Source: K23-9 sp964460665 (GTDB taxonomy: Bacteria > Planctomycetota > Planctomycetia > Pirellulales > Pirellulaceae). From it: DNA of 18,224 nucleotides. Of this stretch, positions 15,459-18,224 are shown one piece after another (the first letter of the stretch is position 1; each line of letters begins with the position of its first letter). The notes under the pieces are model-generated. The model saw nothing but the letters and a program-made list of their open reading frames with translations. It searched no databases and was not told where the DNA came from. The position numbers and the translations under genes are program-made. The stretch is from assembly GCA_964460665.1 (NCBI GenBank), contig CAYWSL010000124.1, positions 1-18,224 of the forward strand, in the 5' to 3' direction.

Positions 15459-16262
15459 ATGACGCTTCAAGAATTGTTCGACACAGACAGCCCCGTCGTT
15501 TTGGTGACCGGTAGCGGATCCAAACGAGTCGGACGGGCAATCGCAGAAATGTTCGCCGGCCTGGGCTGCAACATCACCTTGCACGCTAATCGCAGCGTGA
15601 CTGAAGCCGACGCTGCCGCTAAGGAAATAGAAACGGGATTCGGTGTCGGCGTGATGGTGACCAATGGATCGCTGGAAGACGAATCCGTTCCCGACCGGAT
15701 TGTGTCTGAAACCTTCGACCACTTTGGCCGCTTGGACGTCTTGATCAATAGTGCGGCGATCTGGGATCCCAAGGCGTTAGAGAAAGTGACGGCTGCCGAA
15801 GTCCGTCGCTATTTGGATATCAACACCATCGGGTCGTTCCTCTGTGCTCGCGCGGCGGGCTTACGAATGGTTGATCAGGCTCATGGCGGCTGCATCATCA
15901 ACATTGGTGACTGGGCTACCGGGCGTCCGTACTTGAATCATGCAGCATACTTTCCTAGCAAGGGAGCGATCGAAGTCATGACACGATCGCTTGCCGTCGA
16001 ACTTGCCCATCGCAATCCACGCATTCGCGTGAACTGCATTCAACCCGGCCCGGTCATGTTGGCCGCAGACGTCAGCGAATCCGAGCGACAGAAGATTGCT
16101 GCCAGTACCTTAGTTGGCCATGTTGGCGAACCTGAACACGTTGCTCATGCGGCAAAGTTTCTGTGCGAAAACGCCTTCGTCACCGGCGTCTGTTTACCCG
16201 TCGACGGCGGCCGCAGCATCTACGCTCCCGACGGCCTGCAAGTCGGCATGAACACAGGGTAG
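15459..16262 (+). CDS. Short-chain dehydrogenase/reductase, pteridine reductase (PTR1/FolM)-like
   Basis: This 267-residue NAD(P)H-dependent oxidoreductase has a Rossmann fold. The nucleotide loop is TGSGSKRVGRAIA, with HANRS after strand 2 (the Arg suggests NADPH). INSAAIWDP corresponds to the NAG motif. At the active site, D151 stands where classical SDRs have Ser, with Y164 and K168 (YFPSK) spaced +13 and +17. That is exactly the D181/Y194/K198 pattern of pteridine reductase PTR1. It may therefore reduce a pterin or folate, but the substrate cannot be read from sequence. The ATG at 15459 is preferred over a TTG at 15450. It probably forms an operon with the UbiD gene. Confidence 0.8.
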   Translation: MTLQELFDTDSPVVLVTGSGSKRVGRAIAEMFAGLGCNITLHANRSVTEADAAAKEIETGFGVGVMVTNGSLEDESVPDRIVSETFDHFGRLDVLINSAAIWDPKALEKVTAAEVRRYLDINTIGSFLCARAAGLRMVDQAHGGCIINIGDWATGRPYLNHAAYFPSKGAIEVMTRSLAVELAHRNPRIRVNCIQPGPVMLAADVSESERQKIAASTLVGHVGEPEHVAHAAKFLCENAFVTGVCLPVDGGRSIYAPDGLQVGMNTG

Positions 16263-16284
16263 GTGACCGTGGCCGAACTCGCGC

Positions 16285-16326
16285 CGCCATCGGATCAATG
16301 AACACCGCCATCGGATCAGTGAACAC
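16285..16326. repeat. Tandem duplication of a 21-bp unit
   Basis: Two head-to-tail copies (16285-16305 and 16306-16326) of a unit beginning CGCCATCGGATCA differ at one base (A16298 against G16319). The pair lies in the short gap between the convergent reductase and amidohydrolase genes, so it probably arose by slippage in unconstrained DNA. Confidence 0.9.
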
Positions 16327-16353
16327 CGGCCGCGGAGCGATCGGCCACATTCC

Positions 16354-17541
16354 CTACATCAACGGCGTGTAACCAATCGTCGCCAAGTCACGATATAGAT
16401 TTTCCACCGTCTTTGCGCTCGTACTTACCTTGCCTAAACCTGCGGCAGCGCCCACTTCGATCCGTCCGACATCGCGTTGCCCAAGTGCATCACCGCCATT
16501 CAATGTCGCCATCTTCAGCACGTCGGCTGGTGAAATGTCGGGGCGATGATTCATCAACCACTGAGCTTCTCGCCACAAGTTCAAGTCTGGATTGCTGGCT
16601 CGCGAATCAGTTCCCAGTGCGACTCGCACGCCTGCCGCAATCAGCTCGGCAACCGGATGTCGTTCATATCCGAAAAACGCATGAGTCCGTGGACAAAAGA
16701 CTGCCGACATGTTTTCGTGCTGCGCCAATGTAGCAATCTCATTGTCGCGCAGATCGTTGCAGTGAACTAGCAACGTGCGTGAAGCCGCAGACAGCTGCTG
16801 GATTAAATCCACAAACGGTGAATCGTTCCAAGGAAACAAGCTGTCTTGCCAAACTCCGATCGCCCGCAGTGAGTCAGCAAGTGGCCCCGTGCCATGAACC
16901 AACAACTCGCGTTCGTCAGGCGACTCAGCGACATGCATCGCTAAGGGTCGATGCGTCTTAGCCGACTGATCGACACAAGTTTGAATCGATGACCGCAACG
17001 TCGAATACGGTGCGTGCGGGCTCCACCCTCCGTTGACGTTGGCCTGATTGTGATCGATCGCAGCGGCCAAACGCTCGTGTGATCGTTCCGCCGATAGGCC
17101 AAGCACTTCGGCAAAGCTAATGACGTCGATTTGCGACGGCGGATAGTCAGTAGGCGTCGTCGCGATATCGCCAATCAGACGCGTCCCGGACTCAAGCGAC
17201 TCGGTAACGCCCGCCAGAATCGCATCGTGCTTGTTGCGCTCTGGTGCAGCGGTGCGAGCCGAAATGACTTCGCCGATCCAATTCGCTAACGAGATACCTG
17301 GTTGGCCAACTGGCTGTGTTAAGTCTGAAAATTCCAAGTGTGTGTGTGCATTGACTAGCCCCGGAAGAATCGCGACGTCACCCAGGTGAACCGCATCGGT
17401 TGGCGGTGGGCCAGATTGGACTTCGACGATCCGTTGATCTTTCACGCGAATCCAGCCACCATGGACAGGCGGCCGGCAGACCGGGACGATCCATCTGGCC
17501 GCTATCACACGTGTCGATTGATTATTGGAGGATCGATTCAT
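16354..17541 (-). CDS. Amidohydrolase, candidate aminofutalosine-deaminase type
   Basis: This 395-residue metal-dependent hydrolase belongs to the amidohydrolase superfamily. An N-terminal beta-sandwich strand set (ARWIVPV...GWIRVKDQRIVEV) leads to LPGLVNAHTHLEFSDL with metal ligands H66 and H68. Further ligands lie in MHVAESPDE, LLVHCNDL and GTDSRASNPD. The motif GWSPHAPYST and the LEF-SDL...WI..VI..R pattern recall deaminases of the MqnX/adenosine-deaminase-like branch, which act on 6-amino-6-deoxyfutalosine in menaquinone synthesis. The long UbiD nearby supports this, but guanine, chlorohydrolase-like or S-adenosylhomocysteine deaminase activity is not excluded. The start is the ATG at 17541 (a GTG at 17508 is possible). 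It shares two bases with the start codon of the divergent mpg. Confidence 0.8.
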   Translation of the reverse strand: MNRSSNNQSTRVIAARWIVPVCRPPVHGGWIRVKDQRIVEVQSGPPPTDAVHLGDVAILPGLVNAHTHLEFSDLTQPVGQPGISLANWIGEVISARTAAPERNKHDAILAGVTESLESGTRLIGDIATTPTDYPPSQIDVISFAEVLGLSAERSHERLAAAIDHNQANVNGGWSPHAPYSTLRSSIQTCVDQSAKTHRPLAMHVAESPDERELLVHGTGPLADSLRAIGVWQDSLFPWNDSPFVDLIQQLSAASRTLLVHCNDLRDNEIATLAQHENMSAVFCPRTHAFFGYERHPVAELIAAGVRVALGTDSRASNPDLNLWREAQWLMNHRPDISPADVLKMATLNGGDALGQRDVGRIEVGAAAGLGKVSTSAKTVENLYRDLATIGYTPLM

Positions 17542-18136
17542 GCTTCGGATACCGTTACTCAAAGAGAGCTTGCCGCGGTCATTCTACGATAGACCTACCG
17601 AAACGGTTGCACCCGAGCTGATTGGCAAAGCACTTTTGCATCGCGTCCAAGGTGCCTGGATCGGCGGGATCATTGTCGAAACGGAAGCCTATTTGGCCCA
17701 ACGCGATTTGGCTAGCCATAGTGCGCGTGGTAAGACGAAAAGCAATGCGTCCATGTTTGGTCGGCCCGGAACGCTGTACGTTTATCCGATTCACGCAAAG
17801 TACTGTATGAATGCGGTGACCGACAAGGAAAACAAGGGCACCGCTGTCTTGATTCGCGCGATCGAACCGGTCTGGGGTATCGAGCAGATGCAATCGAGCC
17901 GCAATCAAACCGATCTGCGCCGACTCACGCGCGGCCCAGCCATGCTGTGCCAAGCGTTAAGCGTGGATCGAAGTCACGACGGGCTTTGTCTGTTAAAGAA
18001 CAAGGACTTTCGGATTGCCAAGATCCGCGGAGCCAAGCAAGCAAAGGTATCCGCGACGCCACGAATCGGAATCAGCAAGGCCGTCGACATGAAGTTGCGA
18101 TTCGTATTGGCAGGAAGCCGATTCGTAAGTCGGTAA
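17540..18136 (+). CDS. mpg: 3-methyladenine DNA glycosylase (AAG/MPG family)
   Basis: This 198-residue monofunctional glycosylase removes alkylated purines in base excision repair. The catalytic motif IVETEAYL gives E49 and Y51, equivalent to human E125 and Y127, and H60 matches H136 by spacing. GRPGTLYVY and RGPAMLCQALSV are also family hallmarks, and RIGISKAVDMKLRFVLAGS is the C-terminal DNA-binding region. In the loop that normally carries the intercalating tyrosine (YG-M), this protein reads PIHAKYCMN and is one residue shorter, with H85 at that place. The ATG at 17540 is preceded by GGAGG at 8 bases; a TTG at 17525 lies upstream. The leader lies inside the divergent amidohydrolase gene. 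Confidence 0.92.
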   Translation: MLRIPLLKESLPRSFYDRPTETVAPELIGKALLHRVQGAWIGGIIVETEAYLAQRDLASHSARGKTKSNASMFGRPGTLYVYPIHAKYCMNAVTDKENKGTAVLIRAIEPVWGIEQMQSSRNQTDLRRLTRGPAMLCQALSVDRSHDGLCLLKNKDFRIAKIRGAKQAKVSATPRIGISKAVDMKLRFVLAGSRFVSR

Positions 18137-18147
18137 AGAAAGTCATA

Positions 18148-18172
18148 GGCCAGGACCCGTCAGGACCTGGCC
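18148..18172 (+). repeat. Stem-loop after mpg
   Basis: A 7-bp stem GGCCAGG / CCTGGCC has an 11-base loop, 11 bases after the mpg stop. The loop and 3' arm contain a second copy of CAGGACC. No T-run follows, so it is only a weak terminator candidate. Confidence 0.6.
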
Positions 18173-18176
18173 CGGG

Positions 18177-18224
18177 GGGCGACACAGGGCGACACAATCA
18201 TACCGTTGAAAATTTGTGTCGCCC
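18177..18224. repeat. Tandem 10-mer with inverted copy at the window edge
   Basis: GGGCGACACA occurs twice head to tail (18177-18186, 18187-18196), and its exact complement TGTGTCGCCC lies at 18215-18224. The inner pair forms an 11-bp perfect stem with a 16-base loop. It may be a terminator, a REP-like palindrome, or the terminal inverted repeat of a small mobile element. The window ends exactly at the arm, so the flank cannot be judged. Confidence 0.75.

Noticed and set aside
1..18224. tRNA, rRNA, CRISPR arrays, phage or transposase genes
   Set aside because: Looked for by eye on both strands; no cloverleaf, spaced repeat array or transposase-like protein was found.

Overview
The window looks like chromosomal DNA of a planctomycete, most likely a Rhodopirellula-type member of the Pirellulaceae. 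This rests on moderate GC content, frequent lack of Shine-Dalgarno sites, a Pro/Gln-rich tail on the secretin, a split Tad pilus locus, and a long UbiD-family enzyme next to a deaminase-type amidohydrolase. The placement is inferred from gene content and style; there is no rRNA or marker gene to confirm it.

Region 1 (1-2354) has an intrinsic terminator for an unseen upstream gene, then leuC and leuD, the two subunits of 3-isopropylmalate isomerase. Region 2 (2506-7137) holds a plus-strand CbxX/CfxQ-type AAA+ ATPase with a C-terminal zinc ribbon. It converges on a minus-strand, membrane-anchored, roughly 700-residue coiled-coil protein. Upstream of the latter, also on the minus strand, lies a small histidine phosphotransfer (Hpt) protein.

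Region 3 (7138-13473) is the most interesting part: a Tad/Flp pilus locus in the order flp pilin, a 36-residue membrane smORF, cpaA prepilin peptidase, cpaB, cpaC secretin and cpaE/tadZ, closed by a strong terminator. Its 5' leader contains a well-formed GEMM-I (cyclic-di-GMP-I) riboswitch aptamer at about 7473-7574. This suggests that the second messenger of the motile-sessile switch controls pilin output directly at the RNA level. Between flp and the smORF is a run of five stem-loops, including a strong terminator and a hairpin covering the smORF ribosome-binding site. That arrangement would give high pilin and lower assembly-gene expression. The secretion ATPase CpaF/TadA and platform proteins TadB/TadC are absent and must lie elsewhere.

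Region 4 (13612-18224) has a UbiD-family decarboxylase followed closely by a PTR1/FolM-like short-chain reductase. A convergent amidohydrolase resembles aminofutalosine-deaminase-type enzymes, and together with the long UbiD it hints at futalosine-route menaquinone synthesis. A 3-methyladenine DNA glycosylase is divergent from the amidohydrolase, with start codons overlapping by two bases. The window ends in repeats: a tandem 10-mer and an inverted copy that could be the edge of a small repetitive element.
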